Positions 1 to 10,177 of a stretch of DNA of 64,000 nt are shown here, piece by piece. Position 1 is the first letter of the stretch. Every line of letters starts with the position of its first letter. Both the position numbers and the translations under genes were made by a program. This DNA is from Sphingobacteriales bacterium (GTDB taxonomy: Bacteria; Bacteroidota; Bacteroidia; Chitinophagales; JADIYW01): the NCBI GenBank assembly GCA_016699615.1, contig CP064984.1, forward strand, positions 1,116,001 to 1,180,000, given 5' to 3'. A model generated the notes under the pieces. That model did no database searches. It had not been told where the DNA came from and saw only the letters and a list, made by a program, of their open reading frames with translations.

Positions 1-3000
1 CTTGTATTTACCTTATAATAGGTTATAAAATATAAGCTATCTCCTGCCTGAATTGTTCTTCCTGTACATGGTAGACTTAATCTAAAAGTATCTATAATTC
101 TTGTACCTAAATCTCTTGTTGTTCTTGTGATACAACTTGTAGAAATACCTATATATGTTCCTGCTTGTGTTACAAAATATACTGAATCTACCATTAAGAA
201 ATCTAATGGATCATTATATCTTGGTGTGCCTCCTGGTGCATATTGGTCATTCACCCATGTGAACACACTTAATGTTGTGTCAAAATTGAAACTCACCTTT
301 GACATAACTCTTACTGTATCACAGCTCGCTTGTATATCTCTACTATTACCTGGATTTGCTAATCCACTTAGTGTACTATCTTGATATCCTAAAGTTATTC
401 TGCTTACATTAAATGTATGTACATTCACTAGCCATGGACATTCCGCTCTTACTCCTCCAACTGCATAACTAGTTTCTCCTGAACAACTTCTCTTAAATTC
501 GCAACAAACTGTGCCATCTGTTTGACGGCATGCATAGGTTAAATCTTTACTTTGTATATAACCTGCTATTGGTCTAGATAATAGTGGGTATGGTACACAT
601 GGGTAAGATGGTCCATAACCGTTGGTTACAAATTTGATGGATAAATTATTTGTTCCTCCTGTTGGCGTTTGTACTTGTTCCTTTAAGTATAATTTTAAAC
701 AAACAATGCTATCACCACTCACAACTGTAGTATCATAGTGATGTCCTAAATATCCTGGATTAAGTGCTAACCACTGTGCTGGTGTAATATCTGTATGATG
801 AAAATAGCTTCCACCAAAAAATGATGGATCTATATTATTATTTCTAACACTATCTGCATGTGCCTTATTTTTAGTATTATTCATACACACTTTTAATACC
901 AACTGTGTATCGTTCGGGCATTCGGCTATACCAAAGTGTGTATAATCATATCTTAAGGTATGTAAGTTCGCACCTCCGTATGGTGTAACAGATACATCAT
1001 CCGATAATTCGTTATTGAGTGAAGTATTGGAACCATCTGAACGCTCATCCATTAGTATGCCTCTCTGTGCATTTTCTGTTGTACATATTCCGCCTGAAGT
1101 ACCTGATATACTACCATCACAGTTCTTTGTCGTATCTGGTGTGATACCAAAACATCTATCAAAGAATAACTGTGCATCTGGACGGTAACAAAAATCGCCT
1201 AGTGCTGTACAACTTCCTCTATTTTCTGTTGTGCCACTTGCTTGGCATTTTAATCTAAGTGCTGCTCTTATCGTAATATCTCCTGAAAACTCATCTATGA
1301 AGCCATCGGTATCTAAACCTGAATTGAAAAAGCCTGGAATGGCTGTAGTGTTATTCGCTAAGTTTACAGTCCATCTTCTTTGGGCATCTACTGTAATACC
1401 ACTACCTGATATGGCTACTCCATTGATGTAGACCGTATCAATATCATACATATTACAATTTCTGCTATCTAATACAAACTTAAATCCGCCTAAGGTATCG
1501 GCACCTACTACTTTTACTTTATAATCTACATATCCATTAGAACAATAGCTTGGCATCGTGTAATTAAAACTATCTAATGATACATTTGAAATGGCATAAA
1601 TAGGTTGGTTGATTTGTGCTGATGCTGTTTGTCCACTATATAATAATGAATCTCTGAACTCACCTGAAAAACATAAGCGATATATTGCCTTAAATGTTGG
1701 GTATACACATGTATTGGTAACTAGCCCTAAACGATCAATCTGCCATGATACATTTGTTATTGTATTTGTAGCATCTATAAATCCATCTCCATCTAATCCA
1801 TCAAAGAAACCTGGAATCGCAGTTGTATTGTTGGTTAAATCTACCGTATAGATGCCACCACTATATTGTAAGTGACTTCCGCCTAATCTTACGCCGTTGA
1901 TAATCACACTATCTACTGTATATTGTGTACAGCCTCTAGTATCTAACTGGAATTTAACCTCTGATATTGTATCATATTGTGCCCCACCTGATAGTTGTAA
2001 TCTGTGGTTGATATAATCTAAACCACAATAGCTACCACTTGTATAACCTTGGTAGGTTGGTATGGTTACACTTCTTGAGGTTGGGTTACATACTCTGTTG
2101 GCTGGTGTGAATGGGAAAGAGCCATATGCTATTGTTGTGCTGTCTCTAAAGCCTGGACATTGATTGTAAGCTCCGCTTATGCTTGGATAGAAACAACATA
2201 GATTGGAACCTACTGAATTAGGATTTAATTGTATCGTTATGGTAATGTTCTGGTTGATATCGTCTACAAAACCATCGCTATCTAAATCTACAAAACCTGG
2301 AATGGCAACACTATTGGTATAATCTCTTAGGTTTAATACGTATCTGCCTGAAATATCTTGGGTAAATCTACCTGCATCTATTAATACGCCGCCTACTCTT
2401 ACATTTATGGTATTGATATTATATAAATTACAACTTCCTCTGTCTAAATAGAAAATCGCATCATAGATGCTTCCCAGTTGGCTAATGTCTACTTGGTGGG
2501 TAACGCTGTTATCGCCACATAATTGTATGGTTGAGCTACTTTGGTTGGCTTTTAAGCTTGAAGAAGCTGGCAAGTTGGTGAAAATAATTTGTGGACGTGT
2601 GCTTAAACTTATAACGTTTTGACCTGATTGTCTGCCACTATTTAATAAGGTGTTAGAATCTCTTAGCGCTGGACAGATATTGTATGCAACTTTGTAATCT
2701 GGAAACGCACATTGTGCATTAAAATTACTGATTGGTGAATTGATTGATGTAAAATATTTTACTTTTATGCTGTCTGGTTCTTCGTCTAAATTACCATCGC
2801 CATCTGCATCTATAAATCCTAATTGACTACCTAATGTATTGTTTATATTATTTAAGTCTATACATATACTACTTCCATTTACACTCAACATGCCACTTGG
2901 TATTGATATCCCATTAATATGTACACTATCTATATCATATAATCCACATGATTTTGTGTCTAAACATATCATTAAGTTACCAAAAGTATCTTGCACTGGT

Positions 3001-5042
3001 GATAGTGTTGTATACTCATAATAGCCAGGTGTACAAAATCCAAATTGTAGATAACTTGTAAGACTACTGCTTACCCAATTACTATATGCTAGTAATGAAT
3101 ACTGTGTATTGGCATCTTTTCCACTATATGGATATATTGCAGAATTTACTGATGATTGACAGAAATTATATGCATCTACACTAAATGTAGGATAACTACA
3201 TGCTGTAGTTGTATTAAATGTATAGTTAAATCTTACTGTAAAACTACTTTGATCTGTATTGATATTGTCATAAAATCCTGGAATGGTAATAGCATTTGAG
3301 GTTAAATCTACAGTTGCAATGCCACCTGATACTGTGAATGGAACTGAAACACCATTGACAAATGCTTCTGTTATAGTATAAAAATTACATCCATTAGTGT
3401 TTAAACTAAATTTAAATCCTCCTACTGTATCATCTAGCTCAGATAAATCTATGGTGTATTCCATATGACCAGCATCACAAACTCCTACTTGTGCCTCACT
3501 TGACAGTTCGATACCCATATTTAAACATGGTATTAATCCCAAATTCTTCATACCATCTAAACCTACTCCCAATCTATGATACTGTGCTGTATAACTCTTA
3601 GCACATTTATCTTTGTATGTAGTTGTAATATATGGCTTACGACAATCTGAACAGTTTACCGTACAGCTCGTACTACAAGCAGATTTATAATAAACATAAA
3701 ATTTATAAGCATTATCTCCAGTTGCTGGCAATACACCCATTGTAATAGGTGCTATACTATTGATTGCCGCACTGATATTAAAATTTAAAATTGTACCTGT
3801 GCTTGATACTGGTGTTACTTGAACTGTTTGTCCTTGATATTCTACGAAAAATCTATCGTAATTGAACAAATTACATCCTCTTGTATTAAAACCTAGCATA
3901 ATACTGTTTATACCTGCATTGGTATCTAAACCTGCGCCATAAGTAGATGCATTGGTTTGAGTATATACAAATAAACCTGTATCTGCTGAACATGAATAAG
4001 GAACACTTGTCTCGTTACTACTTAGTGTTATCGTTGCTCCTAAGTCAACTATATAACTATAGTTTGCATTGGCTGTTTGACAGGTACCTGATGGTGCACA
4101 GCCCCATGTCGCTCTAACTATGCTCGTATTTTGACCAACTGGACATGTCGCTAATAAATCATACTCTACAATTATACTATCCTGCTCCTCGAATCTGCCT
4201 GTTAGATCATACACAGATGCCTTAATTGGAAATTGCATACCACTAGCTGTAATATTGGGACTTGCTACTGTAATACCATTTACCATTACACTACCTGGTA
4301 CTATATTTACTGCCGTTGAAGCTATATCTCTATAATATATGCTATCTAAATAGGCTAACTGTCCTGTTTGATTGATAACTACTCTTCTATGTACTGTACC
4401 TCCTATGCTAACTGTTGGTATTGTGCCTTGTGATTGAACTACTAGTACTGGACGATAAGTATTATTATTTAATGCTACTGTATTTTTTCCTGAATAAGTT
4501 TCATAGGTTGGTGTCCAGCCTCCTGTTGTTCCTGGACATGATAAACATGGAAAACGCTGATAATTTAAATTATAATTTACAAATAAATCTCCACCCAACA
4601 AGTTAACCCCACAACGTGCCTTTACGCCTAAATATACTACAAATACTTCATTCGGATTTAAGCTTGAGCCAATCGTAAAATTATAGCTACTACCACTTGG
4701 ATTAATAACCTGAGTCAATGGCACCAAGAAATCAGTTACTGGAGCTCCTGGATGTGCATCTAAACTATCTAATGGCAGTCTAAATATTTTACCATAACCA
4801 CTAAACTCATAACCTGATGGCAATGTAGTGCCAAGTGTAATGCCTTGTAAGATTACCGTGTCTTCTATCGCTGTAATGGCAAGCGCTAATGTGTCTTGGT
4901 CGCCACAGATGGTCATATTACTCAATTCTGGAAAACTTCCTTTACCATTGATGTCTACAAACAATGCATCGAACAGTCCTTGTGCTTGTGTACTCAAAAA
5001 CATGAACATTGAGAACACTAAAACGCAAATTTTACGTATCAT
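1..5042 (-). CDS. giant secreted protein with tandem modules, C-terminus outside window
   Basis: An uninterrupted minus-strand frame runs from the ATG at 5042 through base 3, giving at least 1680 codons with no stop; it continues past the left edge. The first 20 residues are a signal peptide (basic start, hydrophobic core, cut after TQA). The rest is rich in Thr, Ser, Asn, Gly, Asp and Cys. From about residue 530 onward a unit of roughly 155-175 residues repeats. Each unit has a Cys-Asn-x-Tyr/Phe plus ID-x-V-x-INGV segment, followed about 45 residues later by an IPGF-D-x-DG-type acidic loop; the loops fall near residues 587, 742, 916, 1078 and 1236. Such loops resemble calcium-binding thrombospondin-type-3 turns (inference). 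A T9SS sorting domain would be expected at the missing C-terminus. I recognise no enzyme domain; an adhesin or surface-structure role is the likeliest guess. Confidence 0.85.
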   Translation of the reverse strand, partial: MIRKICVLVFSMFMFLSTQAQGLFDALFVDINGKGSFPELSNMTICGDQDTLALAITAIEDTVILQGITLGTTLPSGYEFSGYGKIFRLPLDSLDAHPGAPVTDFLVPLTQVINPSGSSYNFTIGSSLNPNEVFVVYLGVKARCGVNLLGGDLFVNYNLNYQRFPCLSCPGTTGGWTPTYETYSGKNTVALNNNTYRPVLVVQSQGTIPTVSIGGTVHRRVVINQTGQLAYLDSIYYRDIASTAVNIVPGSVMVNGITVASPNITASGMQFPIKASVYDLTGRFEEQDSIIVEYDLLATCPVGQNTSIVRATWGCAPSGTCQTANANYSYIVDLGATITLSSNETSVPYSCSADTGLFVYTQTNASTYGAGLDTNAGINSIMLGFNTRGCNLFNYDRFFVEYQGQTVQVTPVSSTGTILNFNISAAINSIAPITMGVLPATGDNAYKFYVYYKSACSTSCTVNCSDCRKPYITTTYKDKCAKSYTAQYHRLGVGLDGMKNLGLIPCLNMGIELSSEAQVGVCDAGHMEYTIDLSELDDTVGGFKFSLNTNGCNFYTITEAFVNGVSVPFTVSGGIATVDLTSNAITIPGFYDNINTDQSSFTVRFNYTFNTTTACSYPTFSVDAYNFCQSSVNSAIYPYSGKDANTQYSLLAYSNWVSSSLTSYLQFGFCTPGYYEYTTLSPVQDTFGNLMICLDTKSCGLYDIDSVHINGISIPSGMLSVNGSSICIDLNNINNTLGSQLGFIDADGDGNLDEEPDSIKVKYFTSINSPISNFNAQCAFPDYKVAYNICPALRDSNTLLNSGRQSGQNVISLSTRPQIIFTNLPASSSLKANQSSSTIQLCGDNSVTHQVDISQLGSIYDAIFYLDRGSCNLYNINTINVRVGGVLIDAGRFTQDISGRYVLNLRDYTNSVAIPGFVDLDSDGFVDDINQNITITIQLNPNSVGSNLCCFYPSISGAYNQCPGFRDSTTIAYGSFPFTPANRVCNPTSRSVTIPTYQGYTSGSYCGLDYINHRLQLSGGAQYDTISEVKFQLDTRGCTQYTVDSVIINGVRLGGSHLQYSGGIYTVDLTNNTTAIPGFFDGLDGDGFIDATNTITNVSWQIDRLGLVTNTCVYPTFKAIYRLCFSGEFRDSLLYSGQTASAQINQPIYAISNVSLDSFNYTMPSYCSNGYVDYKVKVVGADTLGGFKFVLDSRNCNMYDIDTVYINGVAISGSGITVDAQRRWTVNLANNTTAIPGFFNSGLDTDGFIDEFSGDITIRAALRLKCQASGTTENRGSCTALGDFCYRPDAQLFFDRCFGITPDTTKNCDGSISGTSGGICTTENAQRGILMDERSDGSNTSLNNELSDDVSVTPYGGANLHTLRYDYTHFGIAECPNDTQLVLKVCMNNTKNKAHADSVRNNNIDPSFFGGSYFHHTDITPAQWLALNPGYLGHHYDTTVVSGDSIVCLKLYLKEQVQTPTGGTNNLSIKFVTNGYGPSYPCVPYPLLSRPIAGYIQSKDLTYACRQTDGTVCCEFKRSCSGETSYAVGGVRAECPWLVNVHTFNVSRITLGYQDSTLSGLANPGNSRDIQASCDTVRVMSKVSFNFDTTLSVFTWVNDQYAPGGTPRYNDPLDFLMVDSVYFVTQAGTYIGISTSCITRTTRDLGTRIIDTFRLSLPCTGRTIQAGDSLYFITYYKVNT

Positions 5043-5102
5043 ATATCTATAATTAACTTTTTTTAATTTACCCCTAGATAGTTTTTAACGTATTTTAATC
5101 TA

Positions 5103-5133
5103 CAAATTTAGTTTTTTTTTTTGAAATAATCAA
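5103..5133 (-). promoter_or_regulatory. probable promoter of the giant secreted-protein gene
   Basis: Read on minus, TTG (5131-5133) is followed after 20 bases by TAAATTTG (5103-5110). This matches the Bacteroidota housekeeping pattern TTG-N19ish-TAnnTTTG. It would leave a leader of about 55 bases before the ATG at 5042. It is one of few places in the window where both boxes are present. Confidence 0.55.
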
Positions 5134-5339
5134 CAAAAAGTAAAAATGTTAATAACTTTGCAATAGCATTATCATACTAAATGTGAAGAAAGAATACTAT
5201 TTTATTGATTTTCTTAACCAAAGTATATATTAAAAAAACCTTAAATCGCATATATATATTTATTTTAGATGGTTCTTTAGGAAAACTATTTATTAAATTA
5301 CCTTAAAGAGCATAACAAAGTCATGTAAGAATAAAATTA

Positions 5340-5347
5340 TATATTTG
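5340..5347 (+). promoter_or_regulatory. -7 box of hisF, five bases from the start codon
   Basis: TATATTTG fits the TAnnTTTG consensus and ends 5 bases before the hisF GTG at 5353. Transcription would begin at or within a base or two of the start codon, so the mRNA may be leaderless. No convincing TTG -33 box is seen. Confidence 0.5.
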
Positions 5348-5352
5348 CATCT

Positions 5353-6105
5353 GTGTTAGCAAAAAGAATAATTCCTTGTTTAGATATAAAAGATGGACAA
5401 ACTGTAAAAGGTATTAATTTTATAGATTTAATTCATGCTGGAGACCCTGTGGAATTATCACAAAAATATGTAGAACAAGGTGCAGATGAATTAGTTTTTT
5501 TAGATATCACTGCAACTGTTGAGAATAGAAAAACATTTGCAGAACTAGTAAAAAAAATAGCATATACAATAAATATTCCTTTCACTGTTGGTGGCGGAAT
5601 TTCTACGATACAAGATGTAGATGTATTGCTGGGTGCTGGTGCTGATAAAGTTTCTATAAACTCTTCCGCTGTAAAAAACCCAGGTTTAATAGATGAACTT
5701 TCTAAACAATTTGGCTCTCAATGTATAGTTGTTGCTATAGATACAAAATTGGAGGATGATTGGAAAGTTTATGTAAAAGGTGGGCGAGAAGCAACATCTA
5801 TTTATACCAAAAATTGGGTTCTGGAAGTACAAGAACGTGGTGCTGGAGAAATACTATTAACATCAATGAACCATGATGGAACAAAACAAGGTTTTGCATT
5901 AGATATTACTGAATATTGTGCAAATACACTAAATATTCCAGTTATTGCAAGTGGTGGTGCAGGAAATAAAGAACACTTTGAAGGTATATTTAAAATTGCA
6001 AAAGCAGATGCTGCATTAGCTGCATCTATATTTCACTTTGGAGAAGTTCCAATTCCTGAATTAAAACAATATCTAAATACAAAAGGAATATCTATTAGGA
6101 TATAA
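5353..6105 (+). CDS. hisF: imidazole glycerol phosphate synthase cyclase subunit HisF
   Basis: HisF is the (beta/alpha)8-barrel subunit that uses ammonia from HisH to convert PRFAR to imidazole glycerol phosphate and AICAR in histidine synthesis. The 250 residues match family length. The start LAKRIIPCLDIKDG carries the catalytic Asp11, the second catalytic Asp lies in VVAIDTK near residue 130, and the phosphate loops TVGGGIS and ASGGAG are present. The start is GTG at 5353, chosen because the family begins MLAKRIIPCLD. It stands alone: no hisA, hisH or hisB adjoins it, and hisIE lies 34 kb away. The -7 box sits five bases upstream. Confidence 0.97.
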   Translation: MLAKRIIPCLDIKDGQTVKGINFIDLIHAGDPVELSQKYVEQGADELVFLDITATVENRKTFAELVKKIAYTINIPFTVGGGISTIQDVDVLLGAGADKVSINSSAVKNPGLIDELSKQFGSQCIVVAIDTKLEDDWKVYVKGGREATSIYTKNWVLEVQERGAGEILLTSMNHDGTKQGFALDITEYCANTLNIPVIASGGAGNKEHFEGIFKIAKADAALAASIFHFGEVPIPELKQYLNTKGISIRI

Positions 6106-6202
6106 TAATCAGTTTCCTTAGTACAAAAATTTGTTATCATGTGACATTTTTTAATTCATACTTTTATTGTAATATTGCATCATAGTTCTTTAACTTAATG
6201 TG

Positions 6203-6378
6203 CTTATTACGAAAGACGGAGGGAATAGGCCCAATGATGTCTTGGCAACCTTGTAAGATACTTGAAAACTGATTATAAAATAATTTATTAATTATTTGTA
6301 TCTAAGAGTAGAAACAATCTGACAAAAAGGTGCCAAATCCTACCTTATTATTTGAGGAACGATAAGTAGACTTTTATC
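6203..6378 (+). promoter_or_regulatory. SAM-I (S-box) riboswitch upstream of split metH
   Basis: The conserved S-box core is readable: GGAGGGA then GGCCC (6218-6231), a GATGtcttGGCAACC junction (6236-6250) and AAGGTGCCAAATCC (6327-6340). P1 is formed by CTTAT (6203-6207) with ATAAG (6362-6366). Known SAM-I aptamers bind S-adenosylmethionine and shut down methionine genes. Just after the aptamer, GATAA (6361-6365) can instead pair with TTATC (6374-6378), which would compete with P1. I see no strong U-tract terminator, so whether control is on transcription or translation is unclear. The metH N-terminal gene starts 78 bases downstream. Confidence 0.9.
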
Positions 6379-6455
6379 TTCTCTTATTTAGTAATTAAAT
6401 TTATCATTAATTTATTGAATTTATTAATACTAAAAATTATTATTTAAATATAATT

Positions 6456-7457
6456 ATGACACACCAATTATACAATATTGCTCAACAAAAAATTCTCATC
6501 CTTGATGGCGCAATGGGAACAATGATTCAACGTTATAAGCTAAATGAAGAAGATTACCGTGGCGAACAATTTAAGGAACACATTTCTCCACTTAAAGGAA
6601 ATAATGACTTATTGTCTATCACACGTCCTGAGATAATAAAAGAAATTCATCGACAATATTTTCAAGCAGGCGCAGATATCGTAGAAACAAATACATTTAG
6701 CGGAACAACTATAGCACAAGCAGATTATCATTTAGAAGATGCTGTTTATGAAATAAACTACCAATCAGCAAAAATTGCAAAAGAGGTAGCACAAGAATTT
6801 ACTGATTTTCCAAGATTTGTTGCTGGAGCAATGGGACCAACCAATCGTACAGCATCAATATCTCCAGATGTAAACAATCCAGGATTTAGAGCAATAAGTT
6901 TTGATGAACTAGTTAATGCATATTATTTTCAAGCAAAAGCTTTAATAGATGGTGGTGCAGATATTCTATTAGTTGAAACAATCTTTGATACTCTAAATGC
7001 AAAAGCAGCATTATTTGCTATCCAAACTTTATTTGAGGAAAATAAGTCAGAAGTTCCTGTTATGGTTTCTGGTACAATTACAGATGCTTCAGGACGAACA
7101 TTGAGTGGACAAACAACAGAAGCATTTCTAATTTCTATGTCACATGTTCCATTGTTTTCTGTAGGATTAAATTGTGCTTTAGGTGCCAAAGAATTAAGAC
7201 CATATTTACAAGTATTAGCAAAAGAAGCTCCATTTTTTGTAAGTGCTTATCCTAATGCAGGCTTGCCAAATGCTTTTGGTGGATATGATGAAACGCCAGA
7301 ACAAATGGCAGATGCAGTAAAAGAATATTTAGAACTAGGAATAATAAATATACTTGGCGGCTGTTGTGGTACCACACCAGCTCATATCAAATGTTTTGCT
7401 GAAGTAGCAAAAAGTTATCAACCAAGATTAATCAATAAATTACAACAACAATACTAA
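6456..7457 (+). CDS. metH: methionine synthase, homocysteine-binding part (split MetH, N-terminal half)
   Basis: This 333-residue protein is the zinc-dependent homocysteine methyltransferase barrel that forms the first module of cobalamin-dependent MetH. Visible marks are the ILDGAMGTMIQ start, VETNTFSG near residue 80, and the three zinc-binding cysteines: Cys240 in GLNCALG and Cys303/Cys304 in GGCCGTTP. It ends where full-length MetH would continue into the folate-binding module; that module and the rest are encoded by the next gene after a 47-base gap. Split MetH of this type is common in Bacteroidota, so it is not a broken gene. The riboswitch upstream indicates repression by SAM. BHMT-type methyltransferase is the alternative, but the neighbour settles the matter. 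Confidence 0.93.
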   Translation: MTHQLYNIAQQKILILDGAMGTMIQRYKLNEEDYRGEQFKEHISPLKGNNDLLSITRPEIIKEIHRQYFQAGADIVETNTFSGTTIAQADYHLEDAVYEINYQSAKIAKEVAQEFTDFPRFVAGAMGPTNRTASISPDVNNPGFRAISFDELVNAYYFQAKALIDGGADILLVETIFDTLNAKAALFAIQTLFEENKSEVPVMVSGTITDASGRTLSGQTTEAFLISMSHVPLFSVGLNCALGAKELRPYLQVLAKEAPFFVSAYPNAGLPNAFGGYDETPEQMADAVKEYLELGIINILGGCCGTTPAHIKCFAEVAKSYQPRLINKLQQQY

Positions 7458-7504
7458 AGTATTTTATATAAATCTAAAATAAACTATAGGTAAATACAAT
7501 AAAA

Positions 7505-10177
7505 ATGAACGAATCTGACTGTACAACCTTAAGATTATCAGGACTTGAACCTTTGATAATTACACCTCAATCTAATTTCATTAACATTGGAGAACGTACC
7601 AACGTAACTGGCTCTAAAGTCTTTTTAAAGATGATAAAGGAAGAACGCTACGAAGATGCACTTTCAGTAGCTTTAGATCAAGTTCGTGGTGGTGCTCAAG
7701 TACTTGATGTAAATATGGATGAAGGTATGATAGATGGTGTAAATACTATGGTTACGTTTTTAAATCTCATTGCTTCAGAACCTGATATTGCACGTATTCC
7801 AATCATGATAGACTCTTCAAAATGGGAAATTATCGAAGCAGGACTAAAATGTGTACAAGGAAAATCTATTGTCAATTCTATTTCATTAAAAAGTGGCGAA
7901 GAAGAGTTTATTAAACAAGCAAAATTGATAAAAAAATATGGTGCTGCTACAGTAGTAATGGCTTTTGATGAAAATGGACAGGCAGACAATTATCAAAGAA
8001 GAATAGATATATGCAAAAGAAGCTATGATATCTTAGTTAATGTAGTCAAATTTAATCCTAATGATATTATTTTCGATCCAAATATATTTCCAGTTGCCAC
8101 AGGAATGGATGAACATAAAAACAATGCCCTTGATTTCTTTAATGCTACAAAATGGATTAGAAAAAACCTAAAAGGTGCGCATGTTTCTGGTGGTGTTTCC
8201 AATGTATCATTTTCTTTTAGAGGAAATAATGTAGTTAGAGAAGCTATGCATTCAGCATTTCTTTACCATGGTATACAACATGGAATGGATATGGGCATTG
8301 TAAATCCTTCGATGCTTGAAGTGTATGATGATATAAATAAAGAACTATTAGAAAAAGTAGAAGATGTATTATTAAATAGACGTGATGATGCAACAGAACT
8401 TTTATTAGAATATGCAGAAACCGTAAAAGGCACTGCAAAGAAAAAAGAAGAAGATTTAACATGGAGAAATCAAAGTGTACAAGAGCGACTAAAATATGCA
8501 CTAGTAAAAGGAATTGTAGAATATATTGATGAAGACACTGAAGCTTGTAGACAACAATATAGTAGACCAATTGAAGTAATAGAAGGACCATTGATGGATG
8601 GCATGAATGTAGTAGGCGATTTATTTGGTGCAGGAAAAATGTTTTTACCACAAGTAGTAAAAAGTGCACGTGTAATGAAAAAAGCAGTTGCATTTTTACA
8701 ACCATTCATCGAAGCAGAACAACAAGGTGGTGCAAGAAAGCTAGGAAAAATATTATTAGCAACTGTAAAAGGCGATGTACATGATATTGGAAAAAATATT
8801 GTTGGTGTAGTTTTAGCATGTAATAATTTTGAGATAATAGATTTAGGTGTAATGGTGCCTGCAGAAAAGATTTTAGATGCAGCAATTGAGCATAATGTTG
8901 ATATAATTGGATTGAGTGGTTTAATTACACCATCATTAGATGAAATGGTAGATGTTGCCAAAGAAATGGAGCGTAGAAATATAAAAATTCCATTGCTAAT
9001 TGGTGGCGCAACAACATCAAAATTGCATACAGCAGTAAAAATAGAACAGAACTATTCTGGAATAACAATACATGTATTAGATGCATCACGAAGTGTGCCT
9101 ATTGCTACACAATTAATGAATGTAGAAGACACAAAGAAACTTAAGATCCAGATTCAAGAAGAATATGAGCAAATGCGTCAGCGTCATTATAGTAAGCATA
9201 CAACTAAGGACTATATTTCTATTGATGAGGCAAGAAAAAATAAAACTGTAATAAATTGGGCAAATTACACACCACCAAAACCAACTTTTTTAGGATTAAA
9301 AACTTTTGAGAATTATGATATTGCCGAATTACGCAATTATATAGATTGGACACCATTCTTCCAAGCATGGGAACTACATGGCAAATATCCAACAATATTA
9401 GATGATAAAATTGTTGGCGCAGAAGCAAAGAAATTATTTGCAGATGCAAATGTTATGTTAGATAAAATTATTCAAGAAAAATGGCTAACAGCAAAAGCAG
9501 TTATTGGCTTCTTCAAAGCAAATACAATAAATGATGATGATATAGAAATTATTGCCGATAGTAAAATCATTACATTACACCATCTACGCCAGCAACTAAA
9601 AAAAGCAGATGGTTTGCCAAATATATCACTTGCAGATTTTGTTGCTCCAATCTCATCACAGAAGGAAGATTACATAGGTGCATTTGCAGTAACAGCAGGA
9701 ATTGGCATAGAAGAAAAAATAAAAGAATTTGAAGCACAACATGATGACTATAATTCTATCATGATAAAAGTACTTGCTGATAGATTAGCAGAAGCTATTG
9801 CTGAGCGCATGCACGAGCGTGTACGTAAAGAATTTTGGGCATATGATAAAACAGAAGACCTTAGCAATGATGAATTAATAAAAGAAAAATACAATGGAAT
9901 TCGTCCAGCACCAGGCTATCCAGCATGCCCAGACCACACAGAGAAAATTGCATTGTTTGATATATTAAATGCAACAGAAAATGCAGGCATTACACTTACA
10001 GAAAGTATGGCAATGTACCCAACTGCAGCAGTAAGTGGTTGGTATTTCTCGCATCCTGATAGTAAATATTTTGGAATAGGCAAATTAGCCAAAGACCAAG
10101 TAGAAGACTATGCTAATAGAAAGAACATGCCAATAGAAAAAACGGAACGTTGGTTAGGTAGCATTTTAGGGTATTAA
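7505..10177 (+). CDS. metH: methionine synthase, folate/B12/activation part (split MetH, C-terminal half)
   Basis: The 890 residues hold the remaining modules of MetH in order: pterin-binding (methyltetrahydrofolate) domain at about 15-290 (NIGERTNVTGSKVF start), B12-binding cap at about 310-400, B12-binding Rossmann domain at about 410-550, and SAM-dependent reactivation domain at about 590-885. The cobalt-ligating His is residue 426 in GDVHDIGKN, and the reactivation motif RPAPGYPACPDHTEK lies near residue 800. Together with the preceding gene it makes methionine from homocysteine and methyl-tetrahydrofolate in the cytoplasm. The stop overlaps the stop of the convergent Fic gene. Confidence 0.96.
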   Translation: MNESDCTTLRLSGLEPLIITPQSNFINIGERTNVTGSKVFLKMIKEERYEDALSVALDQVRGGAQVLDVNMDEGMIDGVNTMVTFLNLIASEPDIARIPIMIDSSKWEIIEAGLKCVQGKSIVNSISLKSGEEEFIKQAKLIKKYGAATVVMAFDENGQADNYQRRIDICKRSYDILVNVVKFNPNDIIFDPNIFPVATGMDEHKNNALDFFNATKWIRKNLKGAHVSGGVSNVSFSFRGNNVVREAMHSAFLYHGIQHGMDMGIVNPSMLEVYDDINKELLEKVEDVLLNRRDDATELLLEYAETVKGTAKKKEEDLTWRNQSVQERLKYALVKGIVEYIDEDTEACRQQYSRPIEVIEGPLMDGMNVVGDLFGAGKMFLPQVVKSARVMKKAVAFLQPFIEAEQQGGARKLGKILLATVKGDVHDIGKNIVGVVLACNNFEIIDLGVMVPAEKILDAAIEHNVDIIGLSGLITPSLDEMVDVAKEMERRNIKIPLLIGGATTSKLHTAVKIEQNYSGITIHVLDASRSVPIATQLMNVEDTKKLKIQIQEEYEQMRQRHYSKHTTKDYISIDEARKNKTVINWANYTPPKPTFLGLKTFENYDIAELRNYIDWTPFFQAWELHGKYPTILDDKIVGAEAKKLFADANVMLDKIIQEKWLTAKAVIGFFKANTINDDDIEIIADSKIITLHHLRQQLKKADGLPNISLADFVAPISSQKEDYIGAFAVTAGIGIEEKIKEFEAQHDDYNSIMIKVLADRLAEAIAERMHERVRKEFWAYDKTEDLSNDELIKEKYNGIRPAPGYPACPDHTEKIALFDILNATENAGITLTESMAMYPTAAVSGWYFSHPDSKYFGIGKLAKDQVEDYANRKNMPIEKTERWLGSILGY

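Larger units (their letters stand above)
5043..5352. other. divergent intergenic region between giant gene and hisF
   Basis: About 310 bases, very AT-rich, with long T and A runs. Apart from the two promoter boxes listed separately, and an isolated TAACTTTG on the plus strand at 5153-5160 without a matching -33 element, I see no gene, repeat or terminator hairpin. Confidence 0.6.

Noticed and set aside
127..5052. Several plus-strand frames of 60-85 codons
   Set aside because: They lie opposite the continuous minus-strand giant gene, which has a signal peptide and internal repeats; they have none.
5153..5160. TAACTTTG as the hisF promoter
   Set aside because: It is 190 bases from the gene and lacks a -33 box, whereas TATATTTG lies right at the start codon.
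8244..8961. Two minus-strand frames of 153 and 163 codons inside metH
   Set aside because: They are complements of conserved methionine synthase sequence with no start signal or plausible protein composition.
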